Assembly (NCBI RefSeq): GCF_029867415.1
Contig: NC_081185.1
Location: 114,187,466 to 114,251,465, forward strand
Direction: 5' to 3'
From: Vicia villosa
Taxonomy: Eukaryota > Streptophyta > Magnoliopsida > Fabales > Fabaceae
Length of the DNA stretch: 64,000 bases
Of this stretch, positions 41,541 through 53,718 are shown one piece after another. The position numbers and the translations under genes were made by a program. Within the stretch, counting starts at the first letter, position 1; the number at the start of each line of letters is the position of its first letter. A model generated the notes under the pieces. The model was given only the letters and a program-made list of their open reading frames with translations, was not told the origin of the DNA and searched no databases.

Positions 41541-42797
41541 TTAATTAATCCGAACTAAACTTTCAACATAATTAACAGGGTCCCAAAATTCAAAATCTTT
41601 TGTTGTTGTAGTAACTTTTATTTGCTTTACTCTATTATCCCTCCAATTATAGAGAATTGCTTCAAAGTTTTGAGAGCTCCTAAGCATAAGTGTATCACAA
41701 TCTTCGAAAAGAAGCAACGGTATCAATTGAAAATGATATTTCATATAGCCACTCAAGTCATAATCTATTTGAAGATTTTGATAACTAACTTTAAGAAATT
41801 GAGTCCAAGAATCTTCAACTCCAAATTTTCTCATCTGCCATATAACAATATCAGTTTCCTTATAAGAATAAGAAAAACATAGGCAACCCCCTAAAACACT
41901 AATGATTGGTTGAGCTGACGGCACTTCGTCAAAATCAAGGGGCAAAAGATATTGATTATAAGTCTCAGTCCTCAAATCAAGAGAAACAATAACAAAATGT
42001 TCAACTTTGATAGTCTTATTAATCGTGAGTTTCATATTAATCCAACTATGGTAGTCAATGTTGTTGCGAATAGCCAACCAGTTAACAGCACCACTAACAT
42101 ACACACCATCATGGATATTATAGTTATTGAGTTCAAAAGGAAGAGGAACAACCGGAAAACTTTCAATGCTTCTCCAAACATCATCACCGAAGCTAAGAAC
42201 TCTCACATTAGATTTCAGTTGATTACCAATGTAACGGGACGCCACCACCACTTTATAAGTGTCTGTTGAATCATCAAATCCAAGCCCAAAGGTGAAACTT
42301 TGATATTGAAAAGCACAAAAATATCCAAACTTTTTAGATATTGTCTTGGTGGCTGGATTCCACAATTGAAACCAGTACTTTTTATGGGGACGGGTGAAGA
42401 TAACACTGGCCAAGAGAATCAATCCATTACAGGAAGCAAATACATTAGAGCACCCTTTGTTTTCCACATCATAGTAAGGATCGTCAAAAAGGGTGATTGA
42501 GGAATTATCGAGTAAACTACGAGTAGGATATGGAAAAACGCTGAAATTCTCTTCATATTCATCGTCATTACCGTCGGGAGACTCGCCAGGAGTAATCTTC
42601 AAGCGATCCAAGATTATTGCAAACATCGGAGTTTGTGTTGCTGATCTCTTGAGGTGCAATTTGATGAAGGCGGAATCGGAGATGAGAGTTTTCCAAGACT
42701 TACAGACACACTTAAATTGAAGAAGAGATTTGACAGGAAGAATGGAAAGTATTTCGGCGATGAGTTCATCGTGAAGCACGATCGGCGACCGAATCAT
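41541..42797 (-). CDS. F-box protein with F-box-associated domain (intact, 418 aa), second copy
   Basis: Same architecture as the 7837-9093 gene: F-box at about residues 4-45 (SILPVKSLLQFKCVCKSWKT), F-box-associated domain to about 330, C-terminus ESLVRIN. ATG at 42797 is the first in frame. By alignment it differs from the other copy at seven positions (for example Thr/Ile in SATQTPMF, Glu/Gly in WRSIESF, Ile/Phe in ETDIVIW). Its upstream region keeps the 35 bp (42871-42905) with TA-rich sequence that the other copy lost and is the likely ancestral promoter arrangement. The protein is expected in SCF ubiquitin ligases; the substrate is unknown. No frameshift or intron is seen in the coding region. 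Confidence 0.9.
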   Translation of the reverse strand: MIRSPIVLHDELIAEILSILPVKSLLQFKCVCKSWKTLISDSAFIKLHLKRSATQTPMFAIILDRLKITPGESPDGNDDEYEENFSVFPYPTRSLLDNSSITLFDDPYYDVENKGCSNVFASCNGLILLASVIFTRPHKKYWFQLWNPATKTISKKFGYFCAFQYQSFTFGLGFDDSTDTYKVVVASRYIGNQLKSNVRVLSFGDDVWRSIESFPVVPLPFELNNYNIHDGVYVSGAVNWLAIRNNIDYHSWINMKLTINKTIKVEHFVIVSLDLRTETYNQYLLPLDFDEVPSAQPIISVLGGCLCFSYSYKETDIVIWQMRKFGVEDSWTQFLKVSYQNLQIDYDLSGYMKYHFQLIPLLLFEDCDTLMLRSSQNFEAILYNWRDNRVKQIKVTTTTKDFEFWDPVNYVESLVRIN

Positions 42798-43093
42798 CGT
42801 AGAATGATGCAGTGATGTGGTTGATTTTTTGCACTCAAACCAGCGCCGTTTAGCAGGAAGTACTGAAGAACCTGCTAATATAAATAAGGGCCTAGGTTTT
42901 TAAAAACTATTTTAAAAAGGAAATAAAATTGATATTTGTTTGCGTTTTTTTTTTCAAAGTTATTTTAAGTGATTGTATCAACAATTTTAATCATTCAAAG
43001 CCCGCTCGTACTTAATTAACTCAACTAAAAAATAGTTTGAATTTAGGATAGAGGTAAAAAAAAAATAATAAAGCTTATTGAATATATATTTTT
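42798..43093. other. 5' flank of the second intact F-box gene
   Basis: 5' UTR-like sequence conserved with paralogues, then AT-rich DNA. The minus strand reads TTATTTATATTAG near 42876-42888, a weak TATA-like stretch about 85 bp before the ATG. Confidence 0.35.
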
Positions 43094-43401
43094 GGCTTAA
43101 TTGCAATTTTAGTCTCCATATTATTATTTTTTTTAGTTTTTGTCCCGTATTTTAAAATCCTGAATTTTAGTCCTTTTATTTTAGTTTTTTGAGGATTTTG
43201 GTCCCCTTGTAAACTCGAAGGCAATTTTTAATGAAATGGAACTCGCATTGATGACATGTTTAAAATCCTCAAAAAACTAAAATATAAGGACTAAAATCCT
43301 CAAAAAAAACTAGAATATAAGGACTAAAATTCCGAATTTTAAAATAGGGGGACCAAAACTAAAAAAAAAAAATAACATGGGACCAAAATTGCAATTAAGC
43401 C
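43094..43401. mobile_element. Mutator-like MITE, 308 bp
   Basis: Long inverted repeats (GGCTTAATTGCAATTTT... and ...AAAATTGCAATTAAGCC) are flanked by the 9-bp duplication TATATTTTT (43085-43093, 43402-43410). The other beta copy (near 9350-9365) has the unoccupied site. Confidence 0.85.
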
Positions 43402-44080
43402 TATATTTTTTTTAGGATATAACCAAAAATTTTAAAAAAAATTATTGAATTTATTTTTATAATTATTAGAAAAAATTAGAAATTTTTTATGTCTAAAATA
43501 AAACACATCAAATAAGAGTTAAAACTAAAATTTGGTTGGATTAGAAAAATATAAAATGTAGATTTAACAATTAAGGCAGCATTAATATGGTCAAGTTTTA
43601 TTTATTCTTTAAAAACTATTTTTAAAGAAAAACTCTAACCCCACTCCTTGATTCTCTTATGCATTATGCGTGTTGTCAAAAATGTCTCATGCTTTTGTAG
43701 ATGAATCTCCGTAAAAATGATTGGATATTTTTAGAAACATCGTTTTGAGACAATTTAGGTATTTTTGAATGTGTAAAACGTACGATCAAGCAGCCAAAAT
43801 GGTGTTTTTTAAGCCTCTTGAACAGTGAAAAACGTCATTGTCGCGTCCTTGGAGTTTCAGAACGTTCTGTAAGCATCTATGAAAAAAATGAAACATTAGG
43901 TAGTTTCGTAGATGCAACTACAGAACAAACCCAGTTTTTTGAAATGTAAGCTTGTTCCGTAGATACATCTACGAAAGATTTTCGTATTTGTACGTACGGA
44001 AGTATATTTGTTTTTTCTTTTCTTTTTTATAACTAAATTGTATCTAACTCGATTTTGTTTGTAATACAATGCAGACATTA

Positions 44081-44678
44081 TGACCGACCATCCAGATCGC
44101 ATTATATCTGGGAGAATTTCACAACATGCCTATGTGCGACATGCACGAATGCAGGTCTTGTCATAAGTGACAGATGGATCCGTCGTTCCAGCAGATGCAC
44201 CTAATACCCCCGTTCCAACAGATGTACATGTTACATCTGTTCTAGCAGAGGGGCCTTCCACATCTACTCTCTCATCTCAGAGGCCTCGGGATGATGGTGA
44301 GGGTTCCTCGCAGATGCCCTCTGCCCGCAGAAGTATGCTAGATCTCCGGTGCCACCTCCTGAGCCGTACGAGGAGACTGATGCGACTGAGGTGCCTGTCG
44401 TTTACCCAGGGGGTCCTTCAGATTTATCCCTGTTGACAGGGTATGCAGATCATTGAGCCAACCATATCTGGGACGAAGATGTAAAACTTCTTAAAATTAT
44501 TACTTATTACTTTTTGTCCTCAGTTTCTGATTAATTATTTATAACTTTGCTTATTATTAACAGCGTTTTTTTTTTTTGGAAAATTTTAGGATAGGGATCC
44601 CCAGAAGTTCTACAACCACGGCCGGAAGATTGCATCTCTCGTGCAGCCTACCAAGCCATGGTTCCAGGATGTCCTCGC
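44081..44678 (+). pseudogene. PMD-type gene fragment, third copy
   Basis: A short frame starts near 44081 (HPDRIISGRISQHAYVRHAR), shifts frame near 44150, passes a Pro/Thr/Ser-rich region and GGPSDLSLLTGYADH, has the short intron (about 44481-44589) and ends at the LTR-like TGTAACACCC at 44679. It shares the 43-bp deletion with the copy at 1-429. Confidence 0.5.
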
Positions 44679-45488
44679 TGTAACACCCCTTTTCTAACCC
44701 CCAAACAATAGCATACGTTCACATAGTAATATAACATGCATATAATAAAAGGGCATCATATGTTTTTTCCATAATAATGAAAATCAAAGAAAAACGTACA
44801 ATCATGCACCTGATCATATTTATAACACAATTTGAAAACTTCATGTTTCATTAATATGCATATTGCAACAGAAAATAAATTCTCAAGCATTTCAAGGATC
44901 ATATCTCATACTATAATTAACTACCAAAATCATAATAACAATATCATCTCATTAAATGTCATATGAATCCTACAATAGGCAACATAGCCATCAACATAAT
45001 ATATCCAAAATACCATGTCGAATACAATAAAGATAACAATAATCCAACATCCAAAACATGAGCTCAAATACCCCATAGTGTTACATGATCAAAGCATTGA
45101 CTCGCTACCTAAATCAAAATGAAATAAACGATAAGCTCCTCGGCTAAATCCTCATGCAAGTACACTACTCGTTGGAACATGCACGATGTCGCATAAAACA
45201 TCATTCAAACATAAGGGTGAGAATTCACATCATAATTAATACATATAATATGTACAATGAATAAAGTATTATTACAATACAACAATTCATCACACTTCAC
45301 AATTAATGAGTTCTACAATTATTGCGCACAACACAATCTCCAATTATCACATAAGCACACATTAATCCAAATATCACATAGTAAACTCAATGTGACTCCA
45401 AATACAAGTAATGTGACTCATGCATGTGGTACCATGTGAGTATCAAGCTCACCGCTCCCGATTCCATACTCAAGAATCAGAACCACGC
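44679..45488. mobile_element. LTR-like block (TGTAACACCC), left part
   Basis: Matches 430-1240; interrupted at 45489 by element B and resumes at 48406 to about 48900. Confidence 0.4.
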
Positions 45489-48405
45489 TGTAGCAACCTG
45501 CCCTAAAAGTTAAAGATTAGAGTCGCCACCTATTCTGAAGGGCGAATAGGAAACCCTACGCAGTATAGAGATCAGGGTAAGATACTATATTCAGGTCAAG
45601 GGAAGGTGTTAGGCACCCTCAACCCTTTCCTAAAGGTTAACATTGCAAAGATAAGGGTTATGGCAAAACATAAAGAAAGGTAACAAACAATTAATAGGGT
45701 TAAAGACATGATTAAGATTTGGAGGAAGGGGACTCGCCTTGTTGCCAAGTGCCTACGTATCTCCTTATGGAGAATCAGAGTCAACGTAGTTCGGGGAAGG
45801 GTTGTACGCCCTTAGAGTTAGAGTTTGAATGGTTTGAATTTGTTTGTGCTTTGAAAAGCGTTTTTGAATTGTCTAATTGATGAGGATGAAAATCCATAGT
45901 TTAGTATTGTGGTTTGAAAAGGTTTGGGCGTACAACCCTGGTTTTAGTATGCACTATTAACCGCAATAATCGATTGATTCAATTACCATGGTTAACAGAT
46001 TCGAAGTTGTATCGTTACCAATTTTAATCAATTGATTTGATTATCACTAATAACGAATTAGGATATTTTCTAATAATTTTTAATAATTAATTTGTATCAT
46101 TACCCCTCGTAATCGATTGATTCGATAAAAAAGAATAATGAATTGAAAAATAGAAAAGTTAATCATCGCGACTAATAAGATAGTCGGAACCATTTAACCA
46201 AATAGATATTAATTATATTTTAATTAAATAACATTTTAACTAAAATTCACTATTGCCCATAGCGATTAATTAATTTAATCGGCACGAACAATAAATTGAC
46301 ATTTTAATATAATTATCATATAATAATTTATTTATAAAAATAATTATTATTATATAAATAATATATTAAAAAGAATCAACTAAAACATATAATTAATTAA
46401 ATTTATTTTAGTTTAATAGGATTAGTATCCAGTGTGGCAGCCTTGATGGCTCATGGTATAGGGAATAAACCCTGGACGTGGGATTTAGCTAGTGGGTGGA
46501 TTGAAGGGTTTAGATCTGAGAGGGCGTATGGTGAACTCCATGGGCATAGGCGCACAGGATCAGTAATGGAAATATTCAGAAAAATAAACGTTGGAGGGGA
46601 GGCTCGAACCTGCGACCTCTCCCTCACCATGGCTTCACGCAACCACCACACCACACACACACATGCGTTAACCACACACAATGAATAAAACAAAAAAGAA
46701 ACCCTGGCATGAATGAACAAACGCGCGCCAATTTTCAAACGGGCGACTCAGACGTTGACACGTCAGTGTCTTCCTCCCCAGACCTGCAAAAAAAGGCTGT
46801 AAATTTTGCTACGGTTTGGCTACTAAACTGTTCTTAGCAAACCCCCTACGAAAACAGCGAATCGCTCCTCCTTCCAAATATATATTGCGCACCCCTTCTA
46901 TTCACTTTGTCTCGACCCTCCGATCGTGTTTACGCTATTAATTCAACCTAATTTCACCTCTATTGAAAAGCCCTAATCACAAACCCTAAAAGCTCACATC
47001 GGTCAACAATGGCAACACACAAACGAAACATGAAAACTTCAAATAAATCATCCAGAAACGATCATAACAACCACACAAAGCATAATACACGAACAATTCA
47101 ACATATAAATGCCACAATGATGCTAATCGACCAAAAATTCAGAGACGCATACCTTGGCAAATTGGAGGAATTCTGGGGGTGTTGTTGCAGTGCAAAGGTC
47201 CAGACACGTTCAGAATCCTTTGATGAAGCTTTTGCAATGCCTAGATCTCTTTGAAAGCTCCAAATTCTTTGAAACCGAGTTTGAATTTCTTGGTGACTTT
47301 TGAGTTTTTTGTACGTGTGCCTCTGCTCCGAAAATTCTCCCCTAATCCTATGCTTTATGTTGTCTACTTATAGAGGAAAGAATTAGGTCTAACAAAGAAC
47401 CCAAAATAGCCTTTGAATCCAATCTTCCTCCTTTGAGAATTTTGATTTGTTTCTTGAATAAAAAGTTTCTAATTTGGTCCAAATATTGTATCACTCCTTT
47501 CCATTTGATTTAGCACGAAAATAACAATATATTTTGCCATTAATACTGATTGAAATTGGCCTATATGAATATTTTACCATAATATTTGATTTTTCATACT
47601 TAATTAAATCACAAAATGAAATAAAAAAATATATTAAATCAATTAATATGCTAAATTTCGTGCCCTTTTGTTTTGGACAAGCTAATGGCTTGTGAATCAA
47701 GTTTGTACCATAAAAACATAGGCCCATTTGCAAGATTTCTCAATTTGAACCCTCCTTTTTCATATTTGGTCCTCCAAAATCAATCAACTTTGATCAAGCA
47801 TATCTCACTCAATTTTTAAGCTATGAGGGAGTTCTAATACTTTTTGGAAACCTCAATAAGTCCTCTATAAGCCACTTTGGAACATATTTTTCATTTGAAG
47901 CTTTTATCTTGATCATATCTTCTTTGACAAAAAACTGCTTTTGAAGGATGCTTGAAAATGACCTGTAATCTTGTGCACTGTATCTCTCAAATGAATCATT
48001 TCTAGCCCTGGCTTGTGAGAGACAAAGTTGTAGGGAATCCAATTTCCTTCAAAATGGGCTTTGAGTGGGGCATTTTTTATGCTCCATGTGAAAGTTACGC
48101 CCAGTCAAAGTTGGGTTGACTTTCTCCTAAGAAACCCTAATTTGAACCTTTTTGTATTTGTTCATCTCTGAGTTTCTATTAATGGAATCATGATCAATAT
48201 TTGATCAAATGATGGTTATGCACCTCTATGCTTGATATTCGACCAATGATCATAGGTTTGAATCATGCTTTGATTTTAGTTGACCTTTAGGATTGGATCA
48301 GTTGACTGTGGATTTTGGGATTGTTTGAGCCAAGCTTTGGGATTGAATCTTGAATTTTTGAATCATTGTGAATGAAATATGGAAGGCAAATTTTGGGGTA
48401 TGACA
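45489..48405 (-). mobile_element. Solo-LTR-like element B (2.9 kb), Ogre/Tat-like
   Basis: Minus strand: TGTCATACCCCAAAATTTGC ... GGCAGGTTGCTACA. The 5-bp duplication CACGC flanks it (45484-45488, 48406-48410), and position 1230-1236 in the other alpha copy is the unfilled site. No coding region; the plus-strand frame 46434-46688 overlaps the tRNA-like part and is spurious. It is closely similar to element C at 53719. Confidence 0.75.
46590..46665 (-). other. tRNA-like module in element B (B box clear, A box eroded)
   Basis: Minus strand GGTTCGAGCC (46611-46602) is a near-perfect B box; upstream, GTGGTGGTTGCGTGAAGC occupies the place of the A box but no longer fits. The distance from the element's 5' end (about 1.75 kb) equals that in element C. 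Confidence 0.5.
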
Positions 48406-48960
48406 CACGCTTCCAATCCGAACAAGACCAAAGCCCTCGAAATATGAACAAAGAATCAAAAATCACTAAATTACATAGCAGGATGCGCTACGCGCCCACT
48501 TAGGTGCTACGCACGCCTTCTACCGTGCGACGCGTGCTCTGCGTATTTGGAGAAAAACTAGATTTTGACAGCACTTTCCAAATTTTGTTTTAACCAACAA
48601 AAACTCATCAAAACAGCAATTAATCACATATGTAAGGTTTCTAATCATGTTTCTATTCATGTGTTAACATTAAAACGACATAAAAACATGATTTAATTCC
48701 AAAATCTCATGGATTAAACACTGACCCTAACATTTGAAATATATGAAGTAGAGAGATGAACAACCTAAGTATACAGCTACCAATTGCATACATATATACC
48801 CACAATAATGAGGATTCTCCTCCTTACCTTAGGTTGAATCTCCTTCTTCTTCTAGTTTTATCTTTCTCCTCTTTCTCTTATCTTCTCTTGAGCTCTCTCT
48901 ATCTATTCTAAGTTGAAAATGTGTTATGAAAACTAAATCTAGTTTTTTTTTACTATCTCC
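48406..48960. mobile_element. LTR-like block, right part
   Basis: Resumes the sequence of 1231-1785, including the GC-rich island (48480-48545). No gene. Confidence 0.4.
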
Positions 48961-49014
48961 TTTTGAGATACTTCACTATTATTGATGCAATATTTTTTTA
49001 AAAAAATATATAAT

Positions 49015-49445
49015 TGATGAAATCCTTCTAGGATTCATTAATATTATAGATCATATCTTCTGTGATTCGTTAATATTATAAACGATGATCTAAAAAAATA
49101 TAATCATCCTTCTGGGATGAATTAAAATATTTGTTATAAACGATGATCTAAAATATATAATCATCCTTCTGGGATGAATTAAAATGTTTGTTATAAACAA
49201 TCTAAAAAATATAACCATAACCATTCTTTTGGTATGCGGTAAAATAATTGGTGTCATTCTTCTGAAATGACAATCTTTTTATGAACGTATTACAAATTAC
49301 AAATTTTAAGATCGATATAACAAAACAATCTTTATGAAATATTTCAAGGATATTTTAATATTCTTTTTGCAATCCTTCTGGGATGCATAGTAAGTTCTTC
49401 ATGAACTATATACCAAACACATTGTTTTGTAATCCTTCATAGATT
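49015..49445. repeat. Degenerate CCTTCTGGGATG tandem repeats, second copy
   Basis: Counterpart of 1848-2282 in the second alpha segment, with few differences. Confidence 0.45.
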
Positions 49446-50111
49446 ATTGATATAATTTAATAAATTATATTATAGAAACTTACCACAGGTTATGAAAATT
49501 AAAAAGAATAAAATAATAAATTGATATTACCTCTTATAAAAATTTGGTAGAGTTTCATGCTAATAACGTGTTATAAGGAAAAAGAAGACAAAAGAAAAGA
49601 GAGAAAGATATAATGATTTTGTATTATTTCATCAGTGAAATCGTATACAATGAGATTGGTCCTATTTATAAGACATCGTATAGACAATATAGTAAATACA
49701 AATGGATTAAATAAGGAATGAAGTTATTGAGACACAAATCATCCAATTATTCATAACATAATTTTTATTTTAAAAATGACTTTTAAAAATTGATTTAAAA
49801 AGTAGTTTAAAAAAACTATAATTAAAAACACAATAATAAAGGCCTTAAATATTTCAAATAAATACTCCCATCGCTAAGCGTAGTTATATTGCATTCCCAT
49901 TACTAGAAAAGGTTGTGTTTCCACACCTTTAGCTGTTGATTATGACTTTTAAAAATTGATTGAGCACATTATTATATGCTTTAGCTCCTTCAACGGTTAT
50001 TTTTTATTTGTTTTGTTTTGTTTTGCATGGATTCATTAGGGTTTCAACCTTAAACCACAACGGCGCTGGGTTGATTGCAAATAATCAACCGCATCACTGC
50101 ATCTTTCTATC
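49446..50111. other. Copia-LTR-like remnant and F-box 5' flank, second copy
   Basis: Counterpart of 2290-2941. No gene supported. Confidence 0.3.
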
Positions 50112-50895
50112 ATGCATCCGTCGCCGGTTGTTCTTCCCGATGAACTCATCACCGAATTACTTTCCTATCTTCCCGTCAAATATCTTCTTCGATTTAAGTG
50201 TGTCCGTAAATCTTGGAGAACTCTCATTTCCGACTCCGCCTTCGTCAAATTGCACCTAAAGAGATCAGCAACACAAAATCCTATGTTCGTACTAATCATG
50301 CTTCACTTGAAGATTATTCCCATAGAGTCTCCCAATGGGTACGACGAGGACTACGATCGGGGTTCCAGTGTATTCCATATACCATAAGTACTTTATTTGA
50401 TAATCCCTCATTCACCCTTTTCGATGATCCTTACTATTATGTGGAAAACAAAGGGTGCTTTAATGCAGTTGGTTCCTGTAATGGATTGATTCGCTGGTGG
50501 TTCCTTCATCGGTCCCCGTAAAGAGTACTAGTTTCGATTGTGGAATCCAGCCACCAAGATAATATCTAAAAGAATTGGATATTTTTGTGATTTTCAAAAT
50601 CATCATTTCGGCTTTGTGTTCGGTTTTGATTATTCAACAAACACTTATAAAGTGGTGGCATCCCGTTTCATTAATCAACTGAAATACTGAGGTGAGAATA
50701 TTTAGTATCGGTGATGATGTTTGGAGAAATATTGAAAGTTTTCCGGTTGTTCCTTTTAATTTGGAATATGGAGAATTTTATTTCAATAATTATGACTATA
50801 GTGGTGTGTATTTTGAGTGGTGCTTTTAACTTTGTTACCGTAGTTTTATCAATAAGAATATCACAACTAATAAGGATATTGCAGTTGAAGATTTT
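50112..50895 (+). pseudogene. F-box pseudogene, second copy, more decayed
   Basis: Same start and F-box as 2942 (LPDELITELLSYLPVKYLLR). It shares the frameshift near 50491 and adds its own lesions: one base lost near 50373 (GTGTATTCC against GTGTAGTTCC), a TGG-to-TAG change at about 50528, and single-base insertions near 50686 and 50814. Homology ends at the copia LTR at 50896. Non-functional. Confidence 0.85.
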
Positions 50896-51284
50896 TGTTA
50901 GTAGTTGATTAGTTGATAGTTGATAAAAGATAGTTTTAGAGAGTTGTTTAGAAAGAAGGCTATGTCATTGATTTCTTGGATGATGAATTACAAGATAGCA
51001 ATTACCTATTTATAGGCTCAAGTCACCAACCTCTCAATGGTGGTGAATATTTCTACATCTCTTTAGTTCTTTCTAGAATTCTCATGATAGATTAGTATCA
51101 TCATGATTCTAGGTTATTCTATATTTTATATACACTTATAATTCTAGATTGATCTACCATATCCATTCACACTATAGTTCTAGATTATTCTACCATATTC
51201 TTATACACTATAATTCTAGGATATTCTACCATTTTCATACATATTATATTTAGAATATTCTAGAAATTTGTAGCAATTTCAACA
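50896..51284 (-). mobile_element. 3' LTR of truncated copia element, second copy
   Basis: 389 bp, same boundaries relative to the F-box pseudogene as 3725-4113, so the copia insertion preceded the duplication. Confidence 0.6.
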
Positions 51285-52330
51285 CTCCTCCTTGATGCAA
51301 ATTTCCGTGACTCCAAGCATAGCTCGTAGCTCTTCAAATCTTGGTCTCGCCAACGCTTTCGTGAATATATCTGCAATTTGATCTTGTGTCCTGCAGTAGT
51401 CGAGTTTGATCTCTTTAGTTGCTTCAGCTTCTCTGATAAAGTGATACTTGATTGCTATGTATTTTGTTTTGCTGTGATGCACTGGATTTTTTGCCATTGC
51501 AATTGCTGATTTGTTGTCACAGTTGATCTTAGTAGGCTCATCTTGTTTTTCTCTCATGTCTTCGAGTATCCTGCGAAGCCATATAGCTTGACTCGTTGCT
51601 TCAGCAGCTGCCACGTACTCTGCTTCTGATGTTGATTGTGCGACTGTAGCTTGCTTCTTTGACGCCCAAGAAAAAAATTCTTGATCCTAGAGAGAAAACA
51701 TAGCCAGAGGTGCTCTTCATGTCATCTAGTGAACCTTCCCAATCACTGTCGGTGTAGCCAAGTAATCCGTAGTTCGTTTTGGTAGTGTACCATATACCGA
51801 ACTCTTTTGTTCCTTGAAGATACCTCAAAATTCTTTTTCCTGCTCTAAAGTGTATTTGACTTGGGCTTTGCATGAATCTTGATAGAATACTTGTAGCATA
51901 CATTATATCTGGCTGTGTAGCTGTTAAATATAGAAGACTTCCAATTAGGCTTCTGTATTTAGATGCATCAGTTTCTGGTGCTCCATCATTCTTTTGTAGT
52001 TTCTCATTTTTTATGAGTGGAGTAGCGACAGGTTTGCAACCGTACATCTTGAATTTCTTAAGTAAGCCTTCTGTGTATTTCTTTTGCGAGATGACTATCC
52101 CTTCATTTCTCTGACTTACCTCTATATCGAGGAAGTAACTCATCAAACCAAGGTCGGTCATCTCAAAGGTCTTCATCATGTCTTCTTTGAACTCCATCAT
52201 CATCTTAGTATTGTTTCCCGTGTAGATAAGGTCGTCTACATATAGAGAGAGTAAGAGAGTGTACTGACCTTGGGACTTGATGTAAAGTGTAGGCTCACTC
52301 TTGCTCCACTTGAATTTCTTAACAAATCTC
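51279..52330 (-). pseudogene. Copia reverse transcriptase/RNase H fragment, second copy
   Basis: The frame 52449-51601 reads through LYVDDLIYTGN, YLDIEV-like SYFLDIEVSQRNEG and GYTDSDWEGS; an extra A in the run near 51668 breaks it, and RNase H resumes in 51614-51279 (INCDNKSAIAMAKNP, ADIFTKALARPRFEE). Compared with 4108-5160 the breaks are at different places, so they arose after duplication. Confidence 0.85.
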
Positions 52331-52730
52331 GTGTTCTTTATCGTTCTTACTTCTATCTTGTTTCTATTCGTTTTGTTAAATTTCCATTGTTGAACAAAAA
52401 TTAAGGTTTGGTAAATATCGATCACCAAGTGTTCGATAAAATTCCTCAATCAATTTTTGTTCAAATTTTGGGATAAACGTTCATTGTGAGTAATATACTA
52501 TTAAGTGTGTAATTGACGTAATTGATAAATTCGTTAAAACGTAATTCATTATTCGCCGTTTTTCATCCGTTCGGTTTATTGCACATATCCGGTCCCCGAT
52601 AACGCGATCGCTCGGAGACGATTAAGTGATTCAGGGAAGTCACGTTTCAAAAGCTAAAATTTTCTTAAGTCGGAAAAAGGTGGTCTATTCACCCCCTCTA
52701 GACCATTCCTATCGTCTAACTAATAACACA
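52331..52730. other. Junction DNA, second copy
   Basis: Counterpart of 5161-5559; no gene supported. Confidence 0.3.
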
Positions 52731-53718
52731 TGGTCGTTCACCACTCTTCCTCCTGGCAAGAAAGCCATAGGAGGTAAGTGGGTATACAAAACTAAATTCA
52801 ACTCAGATGGTACCATAGAACGGTATAAAGCAAGATTAGTTGCTCAAGATTTCAAACAAATCTAAGGTATTGATTTTCTTGACACTTTTTCACCTGCTGC
52901 GAAACAAACGTCTGTAAGGTTACTTCTTGCCCTTGCATATTCTTTGAATTTATATTTACACCAATTGGATGTGTGTAACACCCTTCTAAACCCCGCGGAA
53001 ATTTTAATAAATAATCAGAGTAAAAATATAAATACAAGGGTGCCACAATTATTTAAAAACAAATAAACCAATTATGGTCGAAGTCATGCTTCATTAGGAA
53101 ACGATTTACCAAAACATAATCATATTTATCACAGCGGAATGGGAAACAACGTCAATACAGCCAAATGGAAATATAATCCCACACCAAATAAAATAGAGTA
53201 ATCTCTTAAAACTCTAAAACTATCGTTCCCCATTGTTACAAGATCAGAGCATGACCGATACGACCCAAAACAACGGATAAACTCTACGAGTCATCCTCAC
53301 CGAGCACTAATGCTGCTACTTCTCAAATCTGAAAAATGTCAACAAGTAAGGGTGAGTCTCATTCTCAATTAATCAATGTTATGCATTCATAAGAAACAAA
53401 ACATCATAATATATCATTCACCCAATTCTTCATATATTCAGATATTCAATGATCATTCATCAATCACAACAAATACAACAATTACAACAAATACGACACC
53501 AAACATAACACTGAAATTCAATTCAATCATGTTATGGCAAAGATGCATGTGACCAACTGACACTATGCATGTGGTACCAATAAACCGTGGAATCAATCCA
53601 CCTAACCGATCTACGCCTCATCGAGATACGGCCCACCGACACAATTTCCGCACAATGGGAAATATGTCCACCAACGATCCAAACATCACCGGGATCCATC
53701 ATCAAATGCATATGAATG

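Noticed and set aside
46434..46738. Two overlapping frames on opposite strands in element B
   Set aside because: Both overlap the tRNA-like module; composition is repeat-driven and neither has a recognisable domain.
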